A stretch of 64,000 nt of DNA from Trema orientale (Eukaryota; Streptophyta; Magnoliopsida; Rosales; Cannabaceae). Shown piece after piece: positions 24,769 to 36,461 of this stretch (position 1 is its first letter; the number at the start of each line of letters is the position of its first letter). The stretch spans positions 5,117,993 to 5,181,992 of the forward strand of contig JXTC01000001.1 of NCBI GenBank assembly GCA_002914845.1. The letters run 5' to 3'. A model generated the notes under the pieces. The model saw only the letters and a program-made list of their open reading frames with translations, did no database searches and was not told the origin of the DNA. The position numbers and the translations under genes were made by a program.

Positions 24769-26586
24769 CATTCTTGCTTTTTCAACAATGGTAAACACCA
24801 AAAATACTACCAGAAACGTTGGAACTAGTCAACCCCAAAGCACTGCTGCTGAACAGGTCGATCTCGCTCAGGATCAACCTACCGCGACTGCACCAGGGAA
24901 TATTGTCCAAAGACAAGATCGTATGGAGGATGCTCTAGTGAACCTCTAGCAAATCACTAACCAGATTAATAATTCTCTTCGGCAACTTGCTGAGGGATAG
25001 ATGGTGATCCCACCATAGCATGAACGTCCCAGAGATCATCCTGCTCAGAGACCTGAGAGAGGTATTCAGATCCAAGAAACAGGAGATCGCAATCAACCCA
25101 GAACCCAACCGGAGCGTCATGATGATCGCACCTCCAAGAGAAAAGGTAAGGTTGCAGACTTGCCACAGGAATCTGGTACTGGAAGTTCGAGCACTAATCG
25201 TGATCGTGATAACCTTCTAGGAAAGCAACCTTTAATCGTGATCGTCAGAGGAGCGAGCAAAGTCGTCAATCGAAAAGCGTCTTCGAAAGGATTAGCAGGG
25301 AACCAAGGCAAAATCGTACAGACTTGAGACACCAACTGGAACATCGACGTGGCCGTGAGCGATTCACATCGCATTGTAACGACCAAAGTCGATCTCGTCG
25401 CACTATTACAGTGGAGTCTTCACAAAGATCGCAGTAGACCCTGTCTGATCAACCCGCTTTATGTCGTAACAACGACCAAAGACCACCCCCACCACCAACT
25501 AATGCTCTTCCTCCAAATATCGATGTTCATAATTTGAGGATCACATTAGATACATTAGCTGGTTGGGATGATGAGCTCGCTGGTGGGTATCGACAATCGC
25601 CATTCAACGAGAAAGTTCGAGCTGCTGCCTTACCTGCTAGATTCAAACTTCCCATTATAAACACTTTTGATGGGAAAACTGATCCACAGGATCATATGGG
25701 TCACTTCAGCGACCTCATGGAACTTCATCGTGTCGACGATCTCGCACGTTGTAGATGTTTTGCTGTAACTCTCACAGGAGCAGCGAAGAAGTTGTCTCGA
25801 GGGCTCCAGCCTAGTTTGATCTCGTCTTAGCTACAACTTCAAACTGCGTTCTTAAGACAATTTCAAGCCGCAAAAAACTTCACTGTTCCATTAATCAGTT
25901 TGTCTACTATTCGACAAGGTCCTGAGGAGACTCTGCGATCTTGTCTTAATCACTTTACCTCAGAATTGGTGAAAGTCAACAACCCGCCTGAAGGAGGAGT
26001 TTTGACTCTGATAACGGCCGGGGTGTGACCAGGGACTAAACTCTGGGAAAAGTTGCTCGAGCGAGAGTGTAGAACTCTTAAAGACTTCTATCGAAGAGTT
26101 GATCGATATCTGAGGGTGAAATCTTCACGCGAGAATCTTCATAAGACGAAGAAAGAAGGCCAAGATATAACAGAAGATGTGAGCACAACCAACAGTAATA
26201 ATAAAAACAAATCGAACAAAAGAAAAAACGAGCAAACAACGGAGAAGCAGCCTGAACAGAAGAAGCAGGAGATTCTGAAAGCTCCCATAAGATTCAACAA
26301 CTATACTGAAATAAATGCACCCATAGATCATATCTCTGAGGTCACAAATCAACAGGAGCGATATCGACAACTGGAGCCAATTAAACAAGAAAGAGCAAAA
26401 CGCGACCCTAACAAGTTCTGCCGATATCATATTGATATTGGACATGACACCAATAATTGCTACGCCCTAAAGGATGAGATCGAAAGATTAATTAAAGAAG
26501 GGCGACTATGGCAATACACCCTACAGAATAATGAGAGACGAGAAGAAAACCAACAGCGACCTCCAGAAGTTCAGCGAGAAGTGTGA
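24769..26586 (+). pseudogene. gypsy gag, broken
   Basis: Opens at MVNTKNTTRN (24769) and stops at 24948. The frame then breaks repeatedly up to 25534. At 25534-25830 the core capsid signature is readable: FKLPIINTFDGKTDPQDHM with MELHRVDD and the TLTGAAKK segment, typical of Tat-lineage gag. A stop follows at 25828-25830, and the frame resumes at 26053-26586 (LERECRTLKDFYRRVDRYL). Here the C-terminal Cys/His element reads FCRYHIDIGHDTNNC followed by KDEIERLIKEGRL, as in related elements. The product would be the capsid protein; multiple stops rule out function. Confidence 0.9.
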
Positions 26587-26781
26587 ACTATATACGGGGG
26601 TCCGTATATTGGTAGAGATTCAAGGAGGGCACAGGATAGATATGCAAGGGAAGCTCGACAACAGCCATTGACCAATGTCATGCATTTAGAACAGCGACCA
26701 CAAAAGCTTCAACGGGTACCGAATATGGATATTACCTTCACAGAGCAGGATGCAAAGGAGGTCCATTACCCGTATAATGAC

Positions 26782-27375
26782 GCATTGGTCATTAAGATCA
26801 ACTTTGGGAGCACTCAACTATGGTGAGTATTAGTTGATAATGGAAGTGCTATTGACATCCTATACTATGACGCCTTCAAGAAGATGGGGTTAAGTGACAG
26901 TGACTTGAAACCTGCTGTCACTCCACTCTACGGATTTACTAGAGATAGCATAATGTCTAGGGGCATGATTGAGTTGATGGTTAATGTCGGAACTTATCCT
27001 AGAGTTTCAACAGTAATGACTCAATTTTTGGTTGTAGATTGCCCCCCCGCATTTAATGTTGTACTAGGAAGACCAACACTAAGGGAACTTCGAGCTGTCA
27101 CTTCAATTTATCATCTCGTCATGAAGTTCCCAGCACAGCACGGAGTAGGCGAAGTGCGAGGTAACCAATACGACGCACGGACCTGTTATAATAATTCTTT
27201 GAAGCTCACAGTAAGAGACATTACACCTTACACAATGATGGTCCAGCTACAAGGTAAAGCATCAACCAAAGCGTCAATCAAAGATCTCGACCCTCGAGAA
27301 ATCGATGAAGAGATCAAAACTGGACCCATAGAAGACTTGGAAGATTGCCAATCGATGAGTCTTCAAAAGTATTAA
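26782..27375 (+). pseudogene. gypsy retropepsin-like protease
   Basis: The active-site region reads LVDNGSAIDILYYDAF with an in-frame TGA just before it (about 26821, where a Trp codon precedes). The flap and core continue as QFLVVDCPPAFNVVLGRPTL to NNSLKLTVRD. VDNGS in place of VDTGS is common in this lineage. This is the gag-pol processing protease of the element. The usable frame from 26884 to 27375 overlaps the RT start by 31 bp in another frame, so a frameshift separates them. Confidence 0.9.
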
Positions 27376-27611
27376 AAATCGGAGCAAAGCTTCAGGAGCC
27401 GGTGCGAGCTACGATAATTGCTTTTCTAAAGTCGAACTTGGATATCTTCGCATGGCAACATTCGGATATGGTGGGGATTGATCTAGGTGTTATGTGTTAT
27501 CGCCTCAATATAGATACAACAAAAAAGCCTGTGCGACAAAAAAGAAGAACAATGGATCCAGAACGCTATGTCGCATTGAAAGAAGAAGTGGAAAAACTGC
27601 TAGAATCATGA
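27345..27611 (+). pseudogene. gypsy RT, N-terminal part cut at the inversion
   Basis: Reads VLKIGAKLQEPVRATIIAFL, DIFAWQHSDM, YRLNIDTTKKPVRQKRR and ends EEVEKLLES followed by stops. In intact relatives LL.. is followed by GFIRE..YP.WL, and that continuation (GFIRESFYPNWL) lies on the minus strand at about 33684-33650. The end of this fragment therefore marks the left inversion junction at 27608/27609. Confidence 0.92.
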
Positions 27612-27815
27612 TAAACCCATAAACTGAATAGAAGAACTCGATAAGATCTATGATAGACGAATAGCCCATTATCAGTGTGAATTTAAGGTTTGTGGCCCCA
27701 AATTGCTCGCATATAGTGAGTATACCTGCAATGATAAATAAACTAGTACGCCTATTTCTAGGTCACACTTAAGTTAGCTTATAAATCAATTTAAATATCT
27801 CTTTTTATTTTTCAA

Positions 27816-29982
27816 ATGTCTAGTAGCGAGGAAATTAGGGAAGGAAATACGTTCTCTGGTGAATCGTCATTCTCAGATGCGAGCACGAAAACCAGCTCTA
27901 CAGATCTCGACGACTACATAGAGCACCCTGAAGTAGAGATAACTGGGATTAGGCGAAGTAGTCCTCGTATAGGCGACCTACCCCAAGACCAATGGCCTCA
28001 ACACATTAGGGATGCCCCTGAATATTCGAGAGGGTACAACTATGTAGAGGGAGACTGGTCATGTACCAGTATAAAGATGAGCTGTAGTACGAACAAGCTT
28101 GAGAAGATCATTCGTAACTACAACATTAATATAATCCTCCGTCTTCACACAGAATTTAATAGACCACACACCCCTCCTCGTGGTACTGCCTCATTCTCAT
28201 AGGCAGTTCTCAGATGTGGCATCCACCTTCTACTCTATCCATACATCAAATCAATCGTCGATTATTACGGAGTCATTCCTTATCAACTAACCCCAAATAC
28301 ATACAGATATATGGTAGGCTTGTATATTCTATACCACGAACTTAGTCTAAGATCACCTACTCCGGAAGAATTCGCTTGGTTCTACCAAGTAAAGTCAAAC
28401 CCTTCCGATTTCGGCTTCTTTCATACGAGCAAGTGGTCAAATCAGGCAATAAAGACTATTCACGGAGTTCGCAATAACATGGAAAAATGAAAAAATCCAT
28501 TCTTCCACTTTGATTATGCTGACAATGGGTTCTTCCAAAACCCTGGTAGGTGGTTCTTAGCTTTTACCTAAATTTCATAACTGTACTTAGATGTCTGATC
28601 GCATTTATATGTCATTACAGATAACAAGGAGCACCTAGGACTCAACGAGGCACAGCTCACAAGAGTATACAAAATAAACGACCTTCCAATAGAAGAATTC
28701 AATTGGAAGAAGCTCGGGACAACCAAAAACTTGATCGCTTGCGGGCTATTCCCAAAAGGTGCCGCGCTCCCTTACTCCGCTAACCATCCAACCAAGCCCT
28801 CGAGCTCGAAGAAGAAAAAATCGAGGTAGCAGAAAGAGACGGGTGCTTCGTCCTCCAAGTCTAGGAAATGAAAAACACCTGCTCCTCCGACCGTCGAACC
28901 TCCATCTCCAGAAGCTCCATCTCCTCTAACCTCTCAACTGCAAGAAGGTAATTTTCCTATTATTTCTTTCTTTGTCGCATTACATACCTCGCATGCTAAC
29001 TAATCCTATTTGTACAGAATTGACCATCGGCAATGGTTTGCGAGTACCCCCTTCAACTCTTGGATCCATGGCTAAATCCAAGACTCCAGACAACACGCCC
29101 CCCTCTACGAAAGGGAAAGAGAAGGTTGACATTTCTAAAAAGAGAAAAGTCGCTTTCGAGGACATCCCCACTAGCTTGCCTCCTCCTCAACCTTCCAAGC
29201 CTGTGAGCCAGTCTGAGCCATCCAACAAGGAACTGGCTACCTTTTCTGGTGGAGCTAGCCAGGCGAACAAGGACGAAGAGCTCCTTGCACATCTTCGTCA
29301 ACTACCAAAGAAGGCTGGCCTGAGTACGGCTTTCATCGATCGCTTCACTTCAGATGAAGCCTGGGAGAAGATGAAGTGACGACAGGCCAAGGTCGTATTC
29401 GGTGTGGCAATGAGGATGCTGGCGAATGTAAATCTCTCAAAACTCTTAATTCTTCGACATACTTTCCTTATGCTAATATGTTTATATTTCAGACTGCTGC
29501 AGCTGCTGTGCTAATGTATGACCTGGTCCTCGGGTGCATGGAAAGAGGCGAAAAAGTCGAAGAGATGGCCAAGTACTCGAGGACCTGAAGAAGACTCGTG
29601 AGGATGAGAAGAGCTCCTTCTAATCGGAAAAGAAGCAGCTGCACGAGGACCTGGCTAAGGAAAAGCTCGAGAAGGAGAGGCTCGAGGAAAAATCAAAGGA
29701 CTTGAGAAAACCATTTTTGAGCACCCGAATGCTCTTTAAAGAGGCGACAGAACAGGTAGCTCGCAAAGCTGTAGAAGAGTTCAGGGCCACTGAGGGCAAA
29801 GAGCTCGAAGAAAAAGCCAGTGACATCGCCTCGTCAACCATAATCTATAATATATACTGCGAGCATCCAGAGTTTACTTCTATATCCTTGGCGAAGATGT
29901 TGTCGAGCTCGTCAAGAGTTGGAAGGAGGCTGAAGCTATAGAAAAGGTTGCGGACACGGGAGCGAGCACTTCTGCACAGTAG
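27816..29982 (+). pseudogene. Tat-lineage extra ORF (gypsy-type transposon domain), spliced
   Basis: Starts MSSSEEIREG. The core resembles the 'putative gypsy type transposon' domain of plant elements: YYGVIPYQLTPNTYRYM, VGLYILYHELSLRSPTPEEF, NPSDFGFFHTSKWS, and DNGFFQNPGRW. Three short introns with GT-AG ends are visible: 28546-28620, 28948-29017 and 29428-29492. The C-terminal exon is a Lys/Glu-rich coiled-coil-like stretch and ends GEDVVELVKSWKEAE...STSAQ at 29982. A frameshift near 28200, in-frame stops (about 28488 and 28828) and a frameshift near 29585 break it. In related elements this ORF is antisense, with its own promoter beside the 3' LTR. The inversion has separated it from that promoter (about 34110, minus strand). 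Its function in the family is unknown to me. Confidence 0.82.
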
Positions 29983-30745
29983 ATTACATATTTTATAGTT
30001 TTGTAATATTTAAGACAAATGCGGGTTTATTCCGTTTATATTTTGTAATATATTTTGCTTGCACATGGGTGCAGGCTTTTAATTAAAGTAACTCATTGAA
30101 TGTTTATTCCTGCAAAATGAAAACAAAGTTTACATCGCATGAATAATATAAATGTGCATAATTTAACTAAGTAGTCAATCACTGAGTAACTGATCGGTAC
30201 GCTATTACGGTTCGAATCCGACTAACTTAAAACGGGTTTTAAGTGTTAGGATAGGTTAGGTCACTTAAGAAAAACAACGAGCGTGAGTGATGCAAACTCA
30301 ATATTTATTTTACGAAAGTTCCATGGCAAAATAGAATATGGCAAGATGTCACATCGAACAATGAACATTTTGTTTAGTTACTTTGTTATTCGAGGAGGGA
30401 AATTGCGTAATACGACATTCTATGGCATGAAACGAGGAGAAAATCCTAAGATTTTAAGAAATTTTTTAGAAATTCGGTGATATAAAATTCTGACCCCTCT
30501 AAATGAACGTTTTGCATAGTTCCTTGGGAAGCGAGTAGGAGATGACGATCTGATCCCACTGCACCCTGAGTTTTATGGTGTTCGAAGACTGCCATAAAAC
30601 TATAAAAGTCGAACGAAATATAAAAGTATAATGCGATGATAAGTCGAAGTAGTGTGGAGAAATGGTATCTTTATTGATGAATTCGGATACATAACAGGAT
30701 GCCTCTCAGGCCTTTTTGAAGATCTATGAAGACATACATGAAGAT
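29983..30745. other. Spacer between extra ORF and integrase end
   Basis: AT-rich, likely the joint 3' untranslated region of the two converging genes (extra ORF on plus, pol on minus). No coding signal beyond short random frames. Confidence 0.55.
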
Positions 30746-33690
30746 TTACTGATAATATCGACGAAGTTGCTCTGCATTCCATGCATGCTCGATCTTTTGT
30801 CCTCCAGTGCGAACATGCTTGTAAGTCCCAGGCCGAATGACGGCATCAATAACATATGGTCCTTCCCAAGAAGGGCCAAATATACTTGCACCATACTCTT
30901 TAGTGTCAGGTAGAACTTGTCGAAGAACAAGATCACCAACTTCGAACTCTCTATTTCTGACTTTAGAATTGTAATATCAAGCAGTGCGCTGTTGGTATGA
31001 CGCAATTCGTAGTTGAGACTGTTCACCCTTTCTTCCAAAAGATCGAGCTCAATCCTCATCAATGCATTATTCTGATCTTGCTCGTAAGTAGATCGTCGTA
31101 GAGAGCTCACACCAATTTCAACTGGCACCATTGTTTCGTAGTCGTAAGCTAAAGAGAATGGACTTTCTCCAGTAGTGATTCGTTGAATGGTGCGATAAGC
31201 CCATAATACTTCGAGAAGTATCTCTGGCTAGGCTCTTTTGTGCTCTTCTAACTTTGTCTTCAAGTTTTGTTTAAGTATCTTATTTGTAGCTTCGACCTGA
31301 CCATTGGTTTGTGGATGGACGACTACAGATAAACTTTTCTTGATACTCAAGTTATCGCAAAAATTACGAAACTCATCACATTCGAATTACTTTCCATTAT
31401 CAGAGACTATAGTATGTGGTATACTATAACGACAGATTATATACTTGTAAACAAAATCTATCATCTTTTTAGCAGAAATGGTACTTAAAGCTTCAGCCTC
31501 TGTCCATTTAGTGAAATAATCAACTGCGATCACCACATACTTCAGTCCACCCCGTGCCAATGGAAGCAATAATATCTATTCCCCAAACCGCGAATGGCCA
31601 TGGACTAGTCATCAAAGTTAAAGGAACAGGTGGCATTCGAGGAATAGTTGCGAATCGTTGACATTTGTCGCATTTCTGAGCGAATTCCATTGCATCCTTC
31701 TTCATAGTAGGCCAAAAATATCCTTGTCTGAGAACCTTGTTCACAAGTGCCTGCCCCCCAGAATGATTTCCGCATATCCCTTCATGAATTTCTTTCATAA
31801 TATAGTGTGCTTGTTCTTCATCAACACATAACAATAATGGTGAGCTGAAACTTCTTCGATAAAGCTTCCCATCATAGATGATATAACGAGTTGCCTTCAT
31901 TCGAAGCCGCTTTGCATCGTCTTTATTCTCGGGAAGATTGCCATCTTGTATATACTTCATTATAGGAACCATCCATGAAGGCTTCTGGTGAACTGGCATG
32001 GTTGCTTGGGGCTCCACTTCGATGCTTGGTTTTGCGAGGAATTCAACAGGAACTACTTTCAGCAATTTTGCATCTTTTGTCGAAGCGAGTTTAGCTAGAG
32101 CATCTGCCTGAGTATTTTTAATGCGAGGAAGAAGTTGAGTGCTGTAAGCGGTAAATGTTGAAAACAGTCGTTGCACCTCCTGTATATAGGCCAGCATTCT
32201 TACTCCTCTCGCTTGATAATTGCCGATCACTTGACAAACGACCAGCTGGGAGTCACTGTATACCTCAATTATTTCGACCTTCATCTCTTGTGCGAGCTTG
32301 AGTCCAGCTATTAGTGCTTCATATTCTGCCTCATTGTTTGATGCCTGAAATTCGAAGTGAAGTGCACAATGAATATTATACCCTTCTGGACTGATTAGCA
32401 TCAAGCGCGCACCAGCCCCATTTTCATTTGACGATCCATCGACGTAGAGTTTCCATAGCCTTGACAAATCTAAAACAGGTTTTTCGATTATTTCGGTAGG
32501 AAGATCGACATCATAAATAAACTCCACAATAAAATCTGTGAGAGCTTGACCTTTGATTGTAGTGCGAGGTCGAAAATTGATGTCAAATTGACTCAAGTCT
32601 ACTACCCACTTTAGTAGTCGTCCTGAAGCCTCGGACTTTTGCAACACCTGCTTTAATGGAAAATTTGTGAAAACCTCAATAGAGTGTGCATGAAAATAAG
32701 GTCGAAGTTTCCTGGATGCGATGACAAGTGCCAATGCTAACTTCTCCATCTCTGGATATCTCGTTTCTGCGTCAAGTAGTCTTTTACTTATGTAATATAC
32801 AGATCGCTGTATATTTTCCTCTTCTCGAATTAACGCTGCACTTATCGCATATTTGGAAATGGCGAGGTAAAGGTATAACTTTTCCCCCAGCTTTGGTTTC
32901 GACAAGAGTGGGGGAGAACCCAAGTGTTTCTTCAAATCTTGGAACGCCTGCTCCCACTTCTCGGTCCACTCAAACTTATTCGACCCTTTCAGTGCTTCGA
33001 AGAATGGTTGGCACTTGTCAGTTGATCTAGACAAAAAGCGACTTAGTGCAACCACTCTTCCCACCAGGTTCTGCACATCTTTTGGTTTGCGAGGCGACTG
33101 CATGTTAATCAATGCTTGGATCTTTTGTGGATTAGCTTCAATACCTTGCTGGTTGACCATGAGTCCCAGAAATTTTCCAGAACCTACACTAAATGCACAT
33201 TTCTGAGGATTCAATTTCATCTGATATTTTCGAAGGATTTTGAACATCTCATCAAGATGTTTGATGTGATCCTCAACTTTCTCCGACTTCACCAGCATGT
33301 CATCAACGTATACCTCCATTGTTTTGCCAATTTGTTTTGCAAACATCATATTGACAAGATGTTGATGAGTTGCTCCTGCGTTGATGAGTCTGAAAGGCAT
33401 CTTCTAACTCGTACAGTCCTCAGTCAGTGATGAATGAGCTGTGCTCCTCATCTAACTCGTACATGGGAATCTAGTTATATCCGGAATATGCGTCCATAAA
33501 ACTCAGGATTTCATGCCCTGACATCGCATCTACAAGCTGGTCGATTCTGGGAAGTGGGAAACTGTCTTTCGGGCACGCCTTGTTGAGATCAGTGAAGTCG
33601 ATACATGTTCTCCACTTCCCCTTGGGTTTTTTTACCAAAACTGGGTTCCCAAGCCAGTTTGGATAAAAAGATTCCCTGATAAACCCAATT
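30746..33690 (-). pseudogene. gypsy RT-RNase H-integrase, inverted
   Basis: On the minus strand the frame opens with GFIRESFYPNWL and CIDFTDLNKACPKDSFPLPR (33690-33550), then has stops near 33475 and 33425. A long open run (33400-31520, 626 codons) holds the RT catalytic YVDDMLVKS (about 33300) and the connection domain. It continues into RNase H (LYVDGSSNENGAG, EAEYEALIAGL, VYSDSQLVV) and the integrase zinc finger H-H-C-C (HYIMKEIHEG, CDKCQRF) and GIDII. A frameshift at about 31560 leads to YVVIAVDYFTKW and VSDNGK, then a stop and VHPQTNGQVEATNK. The C-terminal part ends SWEGPYVID and HAWNAEQLRRYYQ with a stop at 30746. Catalytic acidic residues are still readable. The protein would replicate and integrate the element, but the inversion and frame breaks prevent it. 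Confidence 0.93.
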
Positions 33691-34508
33691 TCGATTCGTC
33701 ATTTGGTACCTTAATTCTATAAATCTAGTTTGATTTTCAAACATCAAGATTTTAGATCTTAAATTTCTCCTATGGATTCGTCTGCTTATTTATCTAAGTG
33801 CAATTTGTTCATAAGGAAAGATCTTGAAATTTGGATATCATGTTTCTATTTTGGCTAAAATCCAGTTCTGACCGAAAGTTTCGGTTCTATTTCAAGTTCT
33901 TTGGTTATATAAAAAAAATCGAATGATGATTCTTTAAAAATAAATAAGGGAAAGGAGGAGAAGGAATGCTAACCTTTTTTGAAACTTGAAGAACTGGGAT
34001 GTGCTTGGAAGATTCTGGTGATGATCGCAACACCGAGAGGTTTTGTGATATTTCGAATTTCAGGAAGAAATGAACGTAAGAAAGAAGAAAGAGAGAAAAG
34101 GGCCCTTATATATAAAAGGTTCAATGAATCTTAGCCGTAGATTAAGGCATTTACTTTTCGGATCTGACGGCCGAAGTTCACGCAGGAATTGATTTATGAA
34201 ATTAAGTGGATTTAATTCTCGAAATCTAGAACTTCGATTTGAAACGTCTTAATTTGAAACGACGGCTGATGTCAGTCATCATTACAATTGCTCGAGAAAC
34301 GGAGAAGTCTCATCGAGTCCCGCCAATATTTTTAGAAGGGATGACACGTGGAGGCGTCTTCAGGAAAAGTTGCGTGGAAAGATGTGACTTAAGACTTGAC
34401 GATTCTTCAAGGGTTTCGGGATGACCTCATAACATCACATTCTTAAGCTTGCATTTATCAGAGTAGGAAGCTCCATTCAGCCCAAAGACTAATGGAGCTG
34501 GGGGCAAG
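33688..34508 (-). promoter_or_regulatory. Promoter and 5' leader of the antisense extra ORF
   Basis: The minus strand carries a TATA-like TATATAAGGGCC (complement of about 34104-34115), then a leader rich in TCTTTC, then AAAAAAG|GTTAGC (donor at about 33974/33973). This is a plausible promoter, 5'UTR exon and intron start for an antisense transcript. Inverting 27609-33687 back would place the extra ORF directly downstream. Inferred from layout only. Confidence 0.55.
34488..34508 (+). promoter_or_regulatory. Polypurine tract of the gypsy element
   Basis: AATGGAGCTGGGGGCAAG directly before the 3' LTR start at 34509. The position and G-rich content fit the plus-strand primer. Confidence 0.75.
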
Positions 34509-35113
34509 TGTTATGCGATCTTAAATCCGCATCAGTTAATGGCAGGAAATTGAGGTCAACAATCCGGTTGCGCCAGGTTGCATATGTGTTCTCCTGATTA
34601 AAGTTACGATCTCCTCTGAATGAGACGGATGCGATCAGCATAAAAAGAAAATCAGTTCAAGCTTCATCAAATGGGTAATTTACAAAGAAAAGGAAATAAG
34701 TTTTTGAATGAAAATCGACTAATCATTCTATTTAAGTTATTACCCAAATTGTATTGTTGCCCAAAGTTGTATTTTTTTAATTATGTATTTACCAATTTGT
34801 GTAATTAGGAAACATTGAGCCATCCTCACCTATATAAAGGGGGCTTAATCTCATTGTTAGATACGATACAATTTCTTCACAAATACCTCATTACATTCTC
34901 TAATTCTCTCTTTGCTCTCACCTTGAGGCTTAGAGAAACTCCTATAATTCTCCAGAAAATAGTGAAGAACAGTAGACGTAGGCTCATCTTTTTTAGAGCT
35001 GAACCACTATGAAATTTGTATCTTCTTATTTGCTTTAATTTATCAATCTTTTTCATACACAAGTCACATCTCGCAATTTCTTATATTCATTGTTGACAAA
35101 ACCTCCGTCAACA
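34509..35113 (+). repeat. 3' LTR of the Tat-type gypsy element
   Basis: 605 bp direct repeat of 24126-24729 in the same orientation. This shows the inversion is internal and did not involve the LTRs. Confidence 0.93.
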
Positions 35114-35425
35114 GTAAATGTTGTGGTTATTAAGTGAGTGATGTGTGTGTATGTTGTGTGGGCATGTGCAAGTAATTATTATGCATGCATGTTCCCATGC
35201 ATGAGTAAGTTTGTGCTTGTAATTGAGTGAAAGAGTTAGTGAGTTATGTGTGTATTTGATGAGTAATTAATTGCGAGTGAGGGTCTTTGGGTTTGTGAGT
35301 ACGGAGTGTGTATGTCTGTTTGTATGAGTAAGTTAGAAAATGATTTTCGGTGTGGGCGAGATAGTGAAAGAGTGTTGTACAGGCTTGGATGTAGGAGAGT
35401 CTAAATGACTATGAGTCTGTGTACG
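35114..35425. repeat. GT/GA-rich array, segment 3
   Basis: Matches the second half of the 46861-47232 unit word for word in places (AGAGTGTTGTAC, GAGAGTCTAA, GTTTGTGAGT). It breaks off at GTGTACG, where the gypsy-type LTR begins. Confidence 0.85.
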
Positions 35426-36461
35426 GAAATCCAAAGCCATTACTTTTAGAAATTTTAAGTTGAAATAATAATAAACATTAATTTTTAAAATTTCAGAAAA
35501 TCATGTACTTAGAATTTTTAAGTTTTTAGTCTTCAAAAGTAAGTGAATTTCAAAATTAGGAATCTTCTCATTAGTTTTAATTTCTCGAGAAGACATACAC
35601 TTTAATTTAGAGGAATTCCATTTAATTAATTTAGAAACTTTTTACTTAAGATCATAATTTTTGGTAAAATAAGTCTCGAGTCCAAAATAGTTTACAAAAA
35701 TCATTTATGATTCTAAGTACTTCTTTTTTTAATATTTTTGCCCTCATATATCCACTTAGTAAAATAACAAACAAGGCCAAATATTTGAACGAGGAAGAGG
35801 AATCAAACAAGATATAGACATCCACCAGATAATAGGAATATAACTATAGGCACAAGCCAAGTAGCTTGTCTAATCATCGAGACCACTATCTCAAATAACA
35901 AATACCTGAAAGTGGGAGGAAGTAGATGATGAGCACGTGAATGCTAAGTAGAAATTCAATTACAGGTCTTTATCTAATATAAATACTTACTTTCAAGGTC
36001 CTGTCTGATCAGTAAAATATCAAAAAAAAAATTAGAAATCCAATTAAAAATATTGTCCAAAGGTTTAAATCTTTCAAACCAATGTAAAATATCATCTCAA
36101 ATCAAAATCATTTTTCAAAGTTTCAAATATTATAAATCATTGTAAAACGTAGTCTCAAAAAAAAATCATTTTCCAAAGGTTCAAACATTCCAAACCTTTA
36201 TAAAACATCACATTAAATCTAGTACATATCAATTCAAGTCAAGCACATAATAAGCAGTATAATCAATGACATATTCGAGCCATCGAAAACTGGTGATCAT
36301 AAGTATGCAATGCAGTATGAGCCACCCTAAGTGAGTAACTACACATGTGTATTGTGTCTAAATCATCTAAGTTGGTAATTGTTAGTATTATATGTAGGCC
36401 GAGTATCCTAGATAGGGTACCGTAAGTCCGAGCACCCTGAAAGGGTGTTATAAGTCTGAGC

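Larger units (their letters stand above)
27609..33687. other. Inverted internal segment of the gypsy element
   Basis: Everything between the two junctions is reversed relative to the LTRs: the extra ORF is plus where antisense is expected, and RT-RNase H-integrase is minus where sense is expected. The 11-mer TGATAAACCCA occurs at both junctions in the same plus-strand orientation (27609-27619 and 33677-33687). At the right junction it is the complement of the codons following the RT break. Confidence 0.88.
24126..35113 (+). mobile_element. Tat-type gypsy element with internal inversion
   Basis: LTRs 24126-24729 and 34509-35113 both begin TGTTATGCGATC and end GTCAACA. Flanks GTAAG (24121-24125) and GTAAA (35114-35118) are a target duplication with one change. 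A PBS-like TTAGCGCTAGAAGGGGG follows the 5' LTR and a G-rich tract (GGAGCTGGGGGCAAG) precedes the 3' LTR. Plus-strand gag, protease and the RT start lie at 24769-27611. The remaining RT, RNase H and integrase are on the minus strand at 33690-30746, and a spliced extra ORF is on the plus strand at 27816-29982. Tat-lineage elements normally carry pol in sense and this extra ORF antisense next to the 3' LTR. Flipping 27609-33687 restores exactly that order and rejoins the RT frame. Confidence 0.92.

Noticed and set aside
28972-29379. Stand-alone 135-codon gene
   Set aside because: It is exon 3 of the spliced extra ORF; the ATG lies inside the preceding intron.
32728-33430. Plus-strand ORFs of 60-104 codons
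   Set aside because: Antisense shadows of the gypsy RT region.
24126-35113. Two separate nested gypsy elements in opposite orientation
   Set aside because: There is only one pair of LTRs, and the RT frame continues exactly from the plus to the minus block, which an inversion explains better.
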